Shown here piece after piece: positions 44,129 to 53,600 of a stretch of DNA of 64,000 nucleotides. The position numbers were made by a program, and so were the translations under genes. The DNA lies in the NCBI RefSeq assembly GCF_023156585.1, contig NZ_JALNMI010000001.1, positions 186,001 through 250,000 on the forward strand, in the 5' to 3' direction. The notes beneath the pieces were generated by a model. It was not told the DNA's origin. It ran no database searches and saw only the letters and a list, made by a program, of their open reading frames with translations. This stretch comes from Subsaxibacter sp. CAU 1640. Its GTDB lineage: Bacteria > Bacteroidota > Bacteroidia > Flavobacteriales > Flavobacteriaceae. The stretch's first letter is position 1. Every line of letters starts with the position of its first letter.

Positions 44129-46170
44129 AGTTGGTTGTTCGAGAAGGGGATTTTTATTGAAATAGTCGTACCCTCATCAATTACAGAATCAAATTCAACC
44201 AAACCATTAACTTCCTCCACACGTGAATTGATGTTTTTTAGACCTATTCCTTTTTTACTTTTATTGAAAACAAAACCTTTACCATCATCTTTGATGGTCA
44301 TTAAAATTACATTATTTTTTAGTTCAAAACTAATTTTTATATGGGTTGCCTCGGCATGCTTATAGATATTCTGCATAGATTCCTGTAGGATTCTATAAAT
44401 ATGGATTTTTGTTTTATTTGGGATTACCTCCCAATTGATATCATCACTGTAATAAAACTCATACTTGAGGTTATAAGCTTGAGTTTGATTTTGTACCAAT
44501 GTTTCAACAATATCCATAAAACCAGAGCCTGCAACGAAATCTGTATTTAGGTCGTGAGATATTTTTCGAATATCTTGTTCAATATCTTTTAGATCATTTA
44601 TGTATTGTAATCTTGTTTTTGCAGCTTCTGGTCCATCTTTAAAATTAAATGTATCAAGACTCAACCGTGTTCCGAATAATCTGCCCAGAACACCGTCATG
44701 AATTTCTTCAGAAATTCGCTTTTTTTCCTGTGCTCTGGCCTCATCCACTTTATCTTGCTGGGATAGCATCAGATTATAAATTTCTTCGTTGGCTTGCTGT
44801 TGATCTTTTTCAAATTGAAGCTCTTTGTTCTTGGTTCTTTGAGAAATTATGATGTACAATAAAAACAAGGTAACCAATAATACAATGGAGACAATCAAAA
44901 GCCAAAATCGTTGCGTAGCAATACGCTCATTTTCCTGCTCAATTTGGTCGGTTTCAAATTGAACCCGAGCAGACTTATTTCGAAACCCTCGTTCATTCTG
45001 AAGCAAGCTATCACTTAATTTGATATGTTCATTAAGATATTTCTTTCCTTCTTCTCCAGGTTTCAGTTCTGAAAGCAACAACAACGACTCAAGCAGCATA
45101 TCATTTTCTGAAGTAAGTTTAGCCAGATCATAAGTTTCTTTCGCATAATGTAGCGAACTGTCGATCTTACTTTGAGCTTTATAGAAATGGGCTATGTCAA
45201 TGGTTGTTGCCAATTTCGTGATTGGATCCTCTAGACTATCCGCTATTTTATAAGCACGCCTGAAAATTTTCTCCAGTTTGTCATAATCTTTATCTCCATT
45301 TAGAAATTGCGTATAGGCCAAGTTGTCAGAAACCAAAGCATAGAACGTGGGATCTAGATTAAAAAGATTGTCTTCTTCAAGTATCTCTCTGTAGAGTTTT
45401 TGTGCAGTCTGCTTATCACCTTTTTCTCTATGAACAAATGCTTCGTTGTTTATAGAGTATAACATTGGCAAAAAACCATTTTCTCGTTTTTTAGCTATTT
45501 CAAGGGCCTTTTGATGATAATCAATAGATTCATCATAACGGTTTAATTCTAATGAAATTATTCCGAGATTAGTATAAAGTTGGTAAGTTGAAATTAAATT
45601 AGATTCCGTTTTTGGCAGTTCTGATAGCAATTTCAATCCTCTTATAGCATTTTCTTCACTTCCCAAGTAATCCTTTTCATATTGCAGGATTTCAGAAAGA
45701 TTTTGTAATATTTCAACTTGGCTAGATTTTCTATCTACCTTATCGTATAATTCAATAGCGTTGGTTAAATAAAAATAGGCGCTATCATTTTGTGTTCTTT
45801 TTTGATAATAATACCAGCCTAAATTATGCATTGATTGACCCAACTCCAAAGTGTCGCTCAATTTTTCCGCTAGCAACAATGTTTTTCGGTTTTGAAGCCT
45901 AAAACCATCGTAATCTCCACTGTAAAGTAAAGCTGTTGACAATACACGCCTACTCTTTAAAAGGGTTGTGTCAGATTTAAGTTTTATTGATAATGAAACC
46001 GCACGATTTGCATATTTCACACGATCTTGAAGATTCAGCTTTTTATTGTTGCCTTGACTTCTTAAGAAAATTACGCTATCATAAACAGATTTATTTTTGG
46101 CTTCTTGAGAAAGACAAATACTGCTATTCCAAGCAAAAAAAAACAGAAGAAAAAATGAAATTCGAGACAC
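44125..46170 (-). CDS. TPR-sensor histidine kinase (HisKA_3 type)
   Basis: A 681-residue kinase. Signal peptide (to about residue 22), seven or more TPR-like repeats in the periplasmic part (about 30-390), one membrane helix at about 423-443, a short coiled coil, the HisKA_3 box EEIHDGVLGRLFG with phospho-His491, and an HATPase_c domain with N601 in the N-box, DDGKG at 628-632 and GIGL at 641-644. Such TPR kinases paired with NarL-type regulators are common in flavobacteria. The stimulus is not evident. The overlapping regulator gene follows directly. Confidence 0.9.
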   Translation of the reverse strand: MSRISFFLLFFFAWNSSICLSQEAKNKSVYDSVIFLRSQGNNKKLNLQDRVKYANRAVSLSIKLKSDTTLLKSRRVLSTALLYSGDYDGFRLQNRKTLLLAEKLSDTLELGQSMHNLGWYYYQKRTQNDSAYFYLTNAIELYDKVDRKSSQVEILQNLSEILQYEKDYLGSEENAIRGLKLLSELPKTESNLISTYQLYTNLGIISLELNRYDESIDYHQKALEIAKKRENGFLPMLYSINNEAFVHREKGDKQTAQKLYREILEEDNLFNLDPTFYALVSDNLAYTQFLNGDKDYDKLEKIFRRAYKIADSLEDPITKLATTIDIAHFYKAQSKIDSSLHYAKETYDLAKLTSENDMLLESLLLLSELKPGEEGKKYLNEHIKLSDSLLQNERGFRNKSARVQFETDQIEQENERIATQRFWLLIVSIVLLVTLFLLYIIISQRTKNKELQFEKDQQQANEEIYNLMLSQQDKVDEARAQEKKRISEEIHDGVLGRLFGTRLSLDTFNFKDGPEAAKTRLQYINDLKDIEQDIRKISHDLNTDFVAGSGFMDIVETLVQNQTQAYNLKYEFYYSDDINWEVIPNKTKIHIYRILQESMQNIYKHAEATHIKISFELKNNVILMTIKDDGKGFVFNKSKKGIGLKNINSRVEEVNGLVEFDSVIDEGTTISIKIPFSNNQL

Positions 46171-46194
46171 TCTTAAAATCCGTGGTTATACTCT

Positions 46195-46202
46195 CAAAGG
46201 TA
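46195..46202 (-). promoter_or_regulatory. -7 box of the two-component operon
   Basis: TACCTTTG on the minus strand matches TAnnTTTG exactly and lies 24 bp before the kinase start codon. No clear -33 TTTG was seen. Confidence 0.5.
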
Positions 46203-46308
46203 AGAGAAATAATGAAATTTAAGAAAATTTAAAGTTTGAGCGTAATACAAAGACATTTAGCCCTCGACAATTAAGGCGAGAGCTAATTAAAATATATTCT
46301 AAAATTTA

Positions 46309-46500
46309 TTAACCTTGGTCTGGTATTTTCACCTCATTGCGAGAGTGAGCAATCAAATCGTAATGAGCTTTTGTTGTTTCATAAGTATCGACTGTATCTT
46401 TATCAGTCTTCTTTTCAGTTTGACTTGAAACAGCTACAAATAATGCTAATAATAGAGTAATTTTTAGGGCTTTCATGGGATTCATTTTAAAGTTATACAT
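46309..46500 (-). CDS. Small putative exported peptide
   Basis: A peptide of up to 63 residues with a hydrophobic signal-like N-terminus (MKALKITLLLALFVAVSS) and a charged tail rich in Lys, Asp and Thr. Internal ATGs at 46485 and 46476 are equally good starts; the one at 46476 gives the cleanest signal. No domain is recognised. It lies alone between the two-component operon and a carboxypeptidase gene. Whether it is truly expressed is uncertain. Confidence 0.5.
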   Translation of the reverse strand: MYNFKMNPMKALKITLLLALFVAVSSQTEKKTDKDTVDTYETTKAHYDLIAHSRNEVKIPDQG

Positions 46501-46832
46501 TAGTATATATTAGATTTAGTTAATTAATAATTTTAGGGCATGCAAAAATGCCTTTCGAGGGAAGAATGGATTATTAATTATTCAAAATATAATACCAATT
46601 AAGTATTATAATAAAATGAGGGAAACTACAGGCAACCTAAATTGCAAAAAAAATGGATTAAATATGTCCTAAATAAGTGTTTGGGGCTTAAGAAGGACTG
46701 CTAATATATGTTAATCACAACACAAAAATAAAAATTAATCGATTAAAAGCAATATTTTATCGATGAAATAACATTTAAGAATGATTTTATTAAAAACTTA
46801 TGAACAATTTGCGCTAGTGTTAGATAGGCAAG
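46501..46832. other. Intergenic stretch of about 330 bp
   Basis: Very AT-rich, with no convincing coding frame. It contains the palindrome TTAATCGATTAA (46735-46746), which shares its core with the uronate operators, but no -7 box abuts it and no uronate gene is near. No terminator or RNA gene was recognised. Confidence 0.5.
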
Positions 46833-48143
46833 CTATTTTTTAAAAGCCATTCTGTAAATCAAAACTGCAGCCTTTTTTGCTTGCTCAGACACATTATTCA
46901 AATTACCTGTTTCTCTAATGGTGTGGTCATCAACACCGCCGGTTAAACCAAGTCCATCGATAGCCATATCAACATACCCAGAAGTGAACGAAATATCAGC
47001 AGCACCAGCATTGCGTGGATTGACAGGAGTGATGCCCCCAAAACCCAAATCTTGACTCACTTGGCTATAGATTTCCAACAACTGCTTATTACCTACTGTT
47101 GAAGCCATAGGAGGATATCCACCATCACCAAAAATTATTTCTGCCACTGTACCGTTGTAGCTTTTCGAAGCTATGCTTATCATTTCCAATTTGGCATTTT
47201 CAAGTTGTTCTGGTGAAATTGCTCTAATGTCTCCCCGCACAACTACCTCCTGTGCAACGACATTTGTTTTGCCGAGCGCATGACCACCTGTCAAATCTTT
47301 ATTTTTATCTAAAGATGTTCCTCCTATGATAAAGCCAGGATTAAAGGTCAAATTTTCTTCTTTGGACAGCTTTAAATAAAATTCATTTAAGATACGAGAT
47401 GCCTCATAAATAGCTCCTACACCCACATTTTCTGTAAAAATTTGAGAGGAGTGTGCTGGCTTGCCATTGACTTTTAATTCCCAATCGGTAGATCCTCTTC
47501 TCGAAGTAACAATAGTTTGACGATTGCCATCGGCATTTTCAAAACCCAAAGCTATGTCAGCCCATTTCGCAGCTTCCACCAAATCTTTTTTGGAAAGTTC
47601 CAAAGGCTTTCCACTCTTTTCTTCGTCGCCAGTCATAACAATCTCAATATTCATACTATTCAGAACACCAGCATCCTTTAGTGCTTTCATGGCCAGAATG
47701 ATAATGACATCACCTCCTTTCATATCAGAAACACCTGGACCATTCATAATAGAATCGTTTACCATTCTGTATTCCTGAAATGGACTATCTAGTTCAAAAA
47801 CCGTGTCCAAATGACCTATCAATAAAAATTTTGGTCCCTTACCTCCTTCTATTCTTGCAATTAAATGCCCTGCTCTACCATAATCATCACCTGATGTCAA
47901 CACAGTTTTAAATCCAAGTTCATCTAATTCTGCTTTAAAGAGCTCTCCCACTTTCCTCACACCTTCAAAATTCATGGTACCACTATTGATGTTTACAGCT
48001 GTTCGCAATAAATCCAATGCTTCTGCATTACTTTTGTCAATAGATTTAATTATAATTTTTTCTACAGATTTTTTTTGGGCAAAAGATGGCATTGATATGG
48101 TAAAACATATTGCGAGAGTGAGCACTTTGAACAGATAATTCAT
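46833..48143 (-). CDS. Secreted M20 carboxypeptidase (glutamate carboxypeptidase-like)
   Basis: A 436-residue M20 peptidase with a signal peptide (SMPSFAQKK). The zinc and catalytic motifs are LIGHLDTVFE, GVSDMKGGD and MTGDEEKSGKP; the bacterial exopeptidase dimerisation domain follows (about 215-325), and the final His ligand lies in GLTGGVDDHTIRE. This arrangement is that of carboxypeptidase G2-like enzymes, which remove C-terminal glutamate or similar residues. Its export signal differs from the cytoplasmic M20 dipeptidase at 18852. It is monocistronic and followed by tRNA genes on its upstream side. Confidence 0.85.
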   Translation of the reverse strand: MNYLFKVLTLAICFTISMPSFAQKKSVEKIIIKSIDKSNAEALDLLRTAVNINSGTMNFEGVRKVGELFKAELDELGFKTVLTSGDDYGRAGHLIARIEGGKGPKFLLIGHLDTVFELDSPFQEYRMVNDSIMNGPGVSDMKGGDVIIILAMKALKDAGVLNSMNIEIVMTGDEEKSGKPLELSKKDLVEAAKWADIALGFENADGNRQTIVTSRRGSTDWELKVNGKPAHSSQIFTENVGVGAIYEASRILNEFYLKLSKEENLTFNPGFIIGGTSLDKNKDLTGGHALGKTNVVAQEVVVRGDIRAISPEQLENAKLEMISIASKSYNGTVAEIIFGDGGYPPMASTVGNKQLLEIYSQVSQDLGFGGITPVNPRNAGAADISFTSGYVDMAIDGLGLTGGVDDHTIRETGNLNNVSEQAKKAAVLIYRMAFKK

Positions 48144-48207
48144 GTTAAACAGTTTGAATTAATAAATGTAAATTTAATGCATTTTCTTGTCAAATGCTGA
48201 AGAATTG

Positions 48208-48279
48208 TAGCTCCACCAGGACTCGAACCTGGATCTAAAGTTTAGGAAACTTTTGTTCTATCCCTTGAACTATGGAGCC
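48208..48279 (-). tRNA. tRNA-Arg(CCT)
   Basis: The reverse strand gives a 72-nt cloverleaf: acceptor GGCTCCA/TGGAGCT (one G-U), D-arm GTTC...GAAC, anticodon arm AAAGT-TTCCTAA-ACTTT with anticodon CCU, and T-arm CCAGG-TTCGAGT-CCTGG. CCA is not encoded. Confidence 0.93.
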
Positions 48280-48455
48280 CTAAAACAAAAAAGCATCCCA
48301 AATTCCGAACGAGTCGAAACAAGGAAAGCCTTTCATTGGCAATACCAAACTACAATTTGGCATCACTACTTTCCGAATATTACTCCGGAAACAACACAAC
48401 TACTTTTAACTGCCAAAAAAAGCCCCAAACATTTTGGAGCTTTCAGCAATTTTTG

Positions 48456-48529
48456 CGGTCTGGACGGGACTCGAACCCGCGACCTCCGCCGTGACAGGGC
48501 GGCATTCTAACCAACTGAACTACCAGACC
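48456..48529 (-). tRNA. tRNA-Asp(GTC)
   Basis: The reverse strand gives a 74-nt cloverleaf: acceptor GGTCTGG/CCAGACC with discriminator G, anticodon stem CCGCC/GGCGG around CTGTCAC (anticodon GUC), and T-arm CGGG-TTCGAGT-CCCG. CCA is not encoded. A 176-bp spacer separates it from tRNA-Arg. Confidence 0.95.
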
Positions 48530-48610
48530 GTTCGCATAATTGCGGTTGCAAATATACGTTCTGTTTTTTATAACGCAAATATTTTGCTCTAATTTTTTTA
48601 AAATTTTTAA

Positions 48611-49540
48611 TCATTTGAATTTACCGCGTTCTACCATATAGGTTGTGAGTATTTTATCAAATGATTTCGTAATGTCGGCTTCCACATATTTAATTTGATA
48701 TTGACCACATTTTAATCTCAATTCATCAAAATAAGCTTGAACATCTGATTCATAATTATCCTTAATGGAATCAGGATATAAATTGATGTGTTCGCCAGTT
48801 TCAACATCAATAAAGCGTTTAGGAGCATTGTCAAAATCAAATTTCAATTCTTTCTCACTATCAAATACATGAAAAAGCACAACTTCATGTTTGTTATGTT
48901 TTAAGTGTCGTAAGGCTTCAAACAACTTTGTCTCATCTGTTGAGGTTTGAAACATATCCGTAAAAAAGAAGATCAAAGAGCGTCGATGAATATTTTCTGC
49001 TATTTGGTGTAAATAAGTATAGGTTTCTGTTTGCTTGTTTATAGGTTTAGTTGCCACCATGTTACTCAATTGGCCCAAAAGCATCTGATGATGACGTTCA
49101 CTTCCTTTTTCCGGTGAATAAAAATCATAGGCATCACTGTAAATGCTCAAACCAACCGCATCTCTCTGCTTTTTGAGGATGTGCATCAAACTTGCCGATG
49201 CCAACGCTGAAAAGGCTATTTTATTGAGCTTGTTGATGCCGAATTCCTTCATTCTAGGATAATGCATGGAACTACTATTATCAATGATCAAATGGCAACG
49301 AAGGTTGGTTTCTTCATCATATCTTTTGGTGAAAAGCTTATCCGTTTTGGCATATAGTTTCCAATCGATATGCTTGGTGCTTTCTCCTTGATTGTAGATT
49401 TTATGTTCAGCGAACTCAGCCGAAAACCCATGAAATGGACTTTTATGCATTCCCGCAATAAAACCTTCAACAACCTGCTTGGCGAGAAGTTCGAGGTTTT
49501 TAAAACCTCCTGTTTTATTCAGTTCTTGCTGTAAATCCAT
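48611..49540 (-). CDS. DUF58 / von Willebrand factor A-like protein
   Basis: A 309-residue DUF58 protein. The family signature GESTKHIDWKLYAKTDKLFTKRYDEE (in part) lies near residues 52-77, followed by a vWA-like fold with a MIDAS-type DNSSSMHYP motif near residue 90 and a late SLIFFFTDMFQ strand. DUF58 proteins normally accompany MoxR AAA-ATPases and BatA/B aerotolerance-type proteins; none is in the window. It lies 10 bp upstream of the ClpP gene's end, and both are read on the minus strand. Exact function unknown. Confidence 0.85.
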   Translation of the reverse strand: MDLQQELNKTGGFKNLELLAKQVVEGFIAGMHKSPFHGFSAEFAEHKIYNQGESTKHIDWKLYAKTDKLFTKRYDEETNLRCHLIIDNSSSMHYPRMKEFGINKLNKIAFSALASASLMHILKKQRDAVGLSIYSDAYDFYSPEKGSERHHQMLLGQLSNMVATKPINKQTETYTYLHQIAENIHRRSLIFFFTDMFQTSTDETKLFEALRHLKHNKHEVVLFHVFDSEKELKFDFDNAPKRFIDVETGEHINLYPDSIKDNYESDVQAYFDELRLKCGQYQIKYVEADITKSFDKILTTYMVERGKFK

Positions 49541-49550
49541 TCAAATTGTA

Positions 49551-50096
49551 CTATTTTAAAATTTGGTCGACAATGCCGTATTCAACAGACTCTTGTGCTC
49601 CCATCCAATGGTCACGGTTGAAATCTTTCATAATTTTTTCGATAGATTGTCCACAGTTTTCGGCCAAAAGACGAGCGCTCAATTCTTTAGTTTTTAGAAT
49701 TTCCTGTGCCGTGATTTCGATATCACTGGCAACACCTCTTGCCCCACCACTTGGTTGATGAATCATCACACGAGCGTGTGGCTGGATGAAACGTTTGCCT
49801 TTTTCTCCTGCTGACAACAAAATTGAACCCATAGAAGCGGCAAAACCAGTACAAATGGTCGACACATCACTTTTTAAAGATTTCATGCAGTCATACATTG
49901 CAAAGCCTGAAGTGACATAACCACCAGGACTATTGATATAAAGATGAATGTCTTTAGTCTCTAAAGCATCGAGATACATCAAACGGTCAATGACGTGTTT
50001 TGCTGATTTATCGTCCACCATTCCCCAAAGAAAAACCTTTCTTTCTTCAATCAATTTACTGTCTATGGCGTCTTGTATTTTAGTTTTATTACTCAT
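49551..50096 (-). CDS. clpP: ATP-dependent Clp protease proteolytic subunit (ClpP family)
   Basis: A 181-residue ClpP-family serine protease. The catalytic triad is intact: Ser88 in GFAASMGS, His113 in MIHQPSGG, and Asp162 in FNRDHWM. It is shorter than E. coli ClpP (about 207) and lacks an obvious propeptide; the N-terminus differs from the main ClpP, so it may be a second paralogue. No clpX or tig gene is adjacent, which also argues against it being the primary copy. It forms tetradecameric proteolytic chambers with an AAA+ partner in this family. Confidence 0.88.
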   Translation of the reverse strand: MSNKTKIQDAIDSKLIEERKVFLWGMVDDKSAKHVIDRLMYLDALETKDIHLYINSPGGYVTSGFAMYDCMKSLKSDVSTICTGFAASMGSILLSAGEKGKRFIQPHARVMIHQPSGGARGVASDIEITAQEILKTKELSARLLAENCGQSIEKIMKDFNRDHWMGAQESVEYGIVDQILK

Positions 50097-50123
50097 TGTT
50101 TTTTAATTTTTAACTAAAATAAA

Positions 50124-50152
50124 AAAAGGTTTACCATTACAGCAAACCTTTT
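50124..50152 (-). terminator. Terminator between trxA and clpP
   Basis: AAAAGGTTT and AAACCTTTT form a 9-bp stem with an 11-nt loop, and a T-run follows on the minus strand. It lies about 23 bp after the trxA stop codon. Confidence 0.7.
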
Positions 50153-50174
50153 ATCATTTCTTTTGGATACTTAT

Positions 50175-50492
50175 TTATAAAAGAGAATCGATTGCGTCAG
50201 TGTAAGCATTTTTAGGTGCCACACCTACTTGCCTTCCTACGACCTCTCCATTTTGGAACACCAAAACTGTTGGTATATTTCTCACACCGTATTTTGCAGC
50301 AAACTCTTGGTTTGCGTCAACATCAACCTTACCAACAACTGCTTTTCCTTCATATTCTTGACTGATTTGGTCAATGATTGGCCCAACCATTCTACATGGT
50401 CCACACCAAGCAGCCCAAAAATCAACCATTACTGGTTTATCGCTTTTTAATACTGTTTCTTCAAACGTTGCATCTGTTATCTCTAATGCCAT
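50175..50492 (-). CDS. trxA: Thioredoxin
   Basis: A 105-residue thioredoxin of normal length with the active site WCGPC (Cys30, Cys33) and the cis-proline motif NIPTVLVF near residues 75-82. It reduces cytoplasmic disulfides. It is transcribed in the same direction as dnaE but 118 bp away, with its own -7-like TAATTTTG at 50529-50536. Confidence 0.96.
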   Translation of the reverse strand: MALEITDATFEETVLKSDKPVMVDFWAAWCGPCRMVGPIIDQISQEYEGKAVVGKVDVDANQEFAAKYGVRNIPTVLVFQNGEVVGRQVGVAPKNAYTDAIDSLL

Positions 50493-50528
50493 AATTTCTA
50501 TCTTTAGGTTTTACTTCTAATCAATATG

Positions 50529-50536
50529 CAAAATTA
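50529..50536 (-). promoter_or_regulatory. -7 box of the trxA promoter
   Basis: TAATTTTG on the minus strand matches TAnnTTTG and lies 36 bp before the trxA start codon. The -33 element is not clear. Confidence 0.45.
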
Positions 50537-50610
50537 GTCAAAAATTCTGCCAAACCTTACGTGCTTAACATTTGTTTTGATTATTGCCAGATTGACTGCT
50601 GTTATGACAG

Positions 50611-53600
50611 TTAATTCAATTTATAATACACATCATGATTTGACAATTCATCCAAAAGCTCTTGCGAAATTTTTACTTTTTGTTTTCGGCTTGGCATATT
50701 CAATTTTAGCTTTTCTTCGTTGTCATAAATTACAAAATTCAACGCATGATTACCTTCGTGCATTTTGAATAAATCGTTTAGCACTTGTATACGTTTTTCT
50801 TGCAAATCTCTGATATCCAACTGTACCGATAGCTTCTTCGCATAAGTATCCATCACGTCATGCAATAACTGGAAACTATTAAACTGAATGCGAGGATCAC
50901 TTTTCTTGCCAGTTTCTTTGTTGGTCCAGCCTTCCGAAATTCTTATTTTGACATAAACAAATGAATTTTTCACTAGAAAATGCCTAAACTTCAAATATTC
51001 TTCTCCGAAAATCCTAAACTCGTAACTGTCTGTATAATCCTCAACCATAAAAGATGCCCAGCCTTTTCCTTGCTTACTGACTCGATGTTGAATATCCGTC
51101 ACAACACCGCCAAAAGAAAGCTCTCGATTCACATAAGATTCCAAATCTTTTAAATGAGCAAGACTTGCATTGCAGAAGGTAGTCATTTCAATTTTAAAAT
51201 CATCCAGAGGATGCCCTGAAATATAAATACCGACTACCTCCTTTTCCCTTGCCAATTTTTCCATCGTTCCCCATTCTTCACAAGGTGGCACTTGAGGCTC
51301 TGCAATTTGAACATCACTCGCATCTCCAAATAAACTCACTTGGGCAGAATTTTCATTCTCCTGATGTTTGCTACCATAACGGATTGCTTTCTCTAAAAAC
51401 GTGACACCGTCACCATCATCAGAAAAATATTGTGCTCTATGGGTTTCTTTGAAACAATCAAAACCTCCAGCCAATGCCAAATTTTCAAAGGCTTTTTTAT
51501 TGGCAGCACGCAAATCAATACGTTTGGCCATATCAAAAATGGATCTGTAATGACCATCTTTTTTTCTGTTTTCAACAATTGTCAACACTGCGCCTTGACC
51601 AACACCTTTTATGGCTCCCATTCCGAATCGGACAGCATTGTCTTTATTTACAGAGAATTTATAGTAAGATTCATTGACATCTGGTCCAAGTACGTTCAAT
51701 TTCATTCGCTTGCATTCTTCCATAAAAAATGTTACCTGTTTGATATCATTCATATTATTTGAAAGTACAGCTGCCATATATTCAGCAGGATAATGCGCTT
51801 TTAAATAGGCGGTTTGATAGGCTATCCAAGCATAACAAGTGGAGTGCGATTTATTGAAAGCGTAACTCGCAAAAGCTTCCCAGTCTTTCCAAATTTTTTC
51901 GAGAACGTCCTTTGGATGGCCGTTTTTTTCGCCACCTTCCAAAAATTTGGGTTTCATTTTTTCGAGTACAGCGAAAATCTTTTTTCCCATCGCTTTACGC
52001 AAAACGTCAGCTTCACCTTTAGTGAAATTTGCCAATTTCTGGGACAATAACATCACCTGCTCCTGATAGACTGTAATTCCATACGTTTCCTTGAGATATT
52101 CTTCCATATCATCCAAATCGTATACAATCTCTTCATCGCCGTGTTTTCTGCGGATGAAACTCGGAATGTATTCCATTGGACCCGGACGATACAAGGCGTT
52201 CATAGCAATGAGATCATCAAAAACCGTAGGTTTCAGGTCTTTCATATGTTTTTGCATTCCAGGCGACTCATACTGAAATATTCCGACTGTTTCTCCTCGT
52301 TGAAACAACTCGTAGGTCTTTTCATCATCCAGAGGAAAATTATCTGGGTCGAGCGTGATATCGTGTTTTGCTTTAACAATTTTGACGGTATCTTTTATTA
52401 GGGTCAACGTTTTCAGACCCAAAAAATCCATTTTCAATAAACCAGCATCTTCAACAACGGAGTTGTCAAATTGAGTCACATACAATTCAGAATCTTTTGC
52501 GGTTGCTACAGGCACAAAATTGGTGATGTCGTCTGGAGTGATAATGACGCCGCAAGCGTGGATACCAGTATTTCTTACTGAACCTTCAAGGGTTCTTGCC
52601 AAGTTGACCGTTTCGGCTTCCAGATCTTGTCCTTCGGAAATATTCAACAGTTGATTGACTTTCTCCAAATCTTCAGCACGAAACACTTTGCTCAATTGCT
52701 TCTCGTCATAACTGAAAATCTTTCCGAGTTTTGACATTGTTGGAATCAATTTGGCGATTCTATCAGCATCAAACAACGGTAAATCCAAAACACGAGCAGT
52801 ATCTCTAATGGACGATTTTGCAGCCATCGTTCCATAAGTTATGATTTGCGCAACTTGACTGCTTCCATATTTTTTGATGACATAGTCCATAACTCGACCA
52901 CGACCTTCATCATCAAAATCGATATCAATATCAGGCATACTTACACGGTCTGGATTCAAAAAACGCTCAAATAGTAAATCGTATTTAATTGGGTCGATAT
53001 TGGTAATCCACAAACAATAGGCTACCACAGAACCTGCTGCTGAACCACGTCCTGGACCTACGGAAACATCCATTTTTCTGGCTTCACGAATGAAGTCTTC
53101 AACGATCAAGAAATAACCAGGATATCCAGTATTTTTGATAACATCCAACTCAAAATCGAGTCGCTCCTTGACGTCATCTGTCAGTTCACCATACCTTTTT
53201 TTTGCACCTTCATACGTTAGATAACGCAAATAATCATCTTCATTTTCAAAATCTTCAGGAATATCAAATTTCGGAAGCAAAACTTCCCTTGCCAGTTGAT
53301 AGCTTTCAATTTTATTGACAATCTCTTCAGTATTTGAAATGGCATCAGGAATATCCTTAAACAAGGATTTCATTTCCTCCGAAGATTTGAAATAGTATTC
53401 CTGATTCGGCATTCCGTAGCGATAACCTCGTCCACGACCTATAGGAGTAGCTTGCTTTTCACCATCTTTGACACACAATAAAATATCGTGAGCGTTGGCG
53501 TCAGACTTTTCAGCGTAATAGGTATTGTTGGTAGCAACTACCTTTACATTGTGCTTTTTAGAAAATTCAATCAAGACAGGATTCACACGATTCTCATCTT

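Noticed and set aside
46257-46284. Hairpin AGCCCTCG...CGAGAGCT near the small peptide gene
   Set aside because: The stem is short and the following T-run is weak, so it was not called a terminator.
46735-46746. Palindrome TTAATCGATTAA resembling the uronate operators
   Set aside because: It shares only the AT-rich core TAATCGATTA, has no abutting -7 box and no uronate gene nearby; in such AT-rich DNA it may be chance.
48280-48455. Open frame spanning the tRNA-Arg to tRNA-Asp region on the plus strand
   Set aside because: It reads through the antisense of two clear tRNA genes and has no recognisable protein features.
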